Shown here in pieces: positions 45,932-45,932 of a stretch of 45,932 nucleotides of DNA. Position numbers and translations under genes: made by a program. A model generated the notes under the pieces. The model was not told the DNA's origin and made no database searches. It worked only from the letters and a program-made list of their open reading frames with translations. The DNA lies in IMG/VR virus record IMGVR_UViG_3300049259_000309, positions 1 to 45,932 of that record; one strand, written 5' to 3'. Position 1 is the stretch's first letter, and the number at the start of each line of letters is the position of its first letter. This DNA comes from a virus.

Positions 45932-45932
45932 T
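45806..45932. repeat. Terminal overlap, right copy
   Basis: Exact copy of 1-127; see that entry. The tape measure start and its coupling to the T-part stop can be read only across this join. Confidence 0.95.

Overview
The window is the complete genome of a temperate siphophage or prophage, assembled as a circular contig. Its first 127 bases are repeated exactly as its last 127 bases, so the unique length is 45,805 bp and the ends are an assembly overlap or a circular permutation point. The gene set is that of a long non-contractile-tailed virus with an HK97-type head: terminase, SPP1-like portal, scaffold, major capsid protein, head-tail connectors, tail tube, tape measure, LamG-bearing tail-tip protein, fibres, cysteine-protease endolysin and holin. 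It also has a tyrosine integrase. The host cannot be named from sequence. Moderate-to-high GC, strong Shine-Dalgarno sites and TTGACA/TATAAT promoters fit a bacterium with a conventional housekeeping sigma factor, and nothing here fixes the phylum.

Layout. The late genes are on the minus strand and run leftward from about 15.1 kb to 1, then across the contig join from 45.9 kb down to 32.9 kb. Their order is small membrane proteins, small terminase, a large terminase split into separate ATPase and nuclease genes, portal, a run of small accessory genes (one resembling the Acb2/Tad1 family of anti-CBASS/anti-Thoeris proteins), scaffold, capsid, connectors, tail tube, tail chaperones, tape measure, tail tip and fibres, lysin and holin. 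Three tRNA genes and a free-standing GIY-YIG endonuclease sit on the plus strand inside this block. A leftward early block (18.3-15.2 kb) carries a Rad52/Erf-like annealing protein, small proteins, a HAD phosphatase and a compact candidate small-RNA gene.

The plus-strand early block (22.4-32.8 kb) starts with an adenine methyltransferase and an endonuclease VII-like HNH protein. A replication initiator follows that has five helically phased iterons inside its own coding sequence, then a DnaC-like helicase loader; together these resemble the lambda O/P/ori arrangement. After about a dozen small proteins comes a four-helix membrane protein with a textbook -1 frameshift site (slippery CCCTTTC, 5-nt spacer, 7-bp stem-loop). 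Shifting would fuse it to a 210-residue Pro/Lys-rich extension. The extension and the next gene also contain a dense cluster of the heptamer ATTAACG. The early and late blocks converge on a bidirectional terminator at 32.85 kb.

Control regions lie at 18.36-18.46 kb (divergent consensus promoters flanked by a 9-bp inverted repeat), 20.15-20.65 kb (noncoding, repeat-rich, candidate attP plus a promoter for an Xre regulator) and 20.9-21.26 kb (promoters, hairpins and a 15-bp direct repeat). Three near-identical leaders, upstream of the tail-tube, capsid and fibre genes, look like a phage-specific late promoter or leader family. The strongest novelty candidates are the frameshift fusion with its ATTAACG array, the late leader family, the split terminase, the small-RNA unit and the Acb2-like gene.
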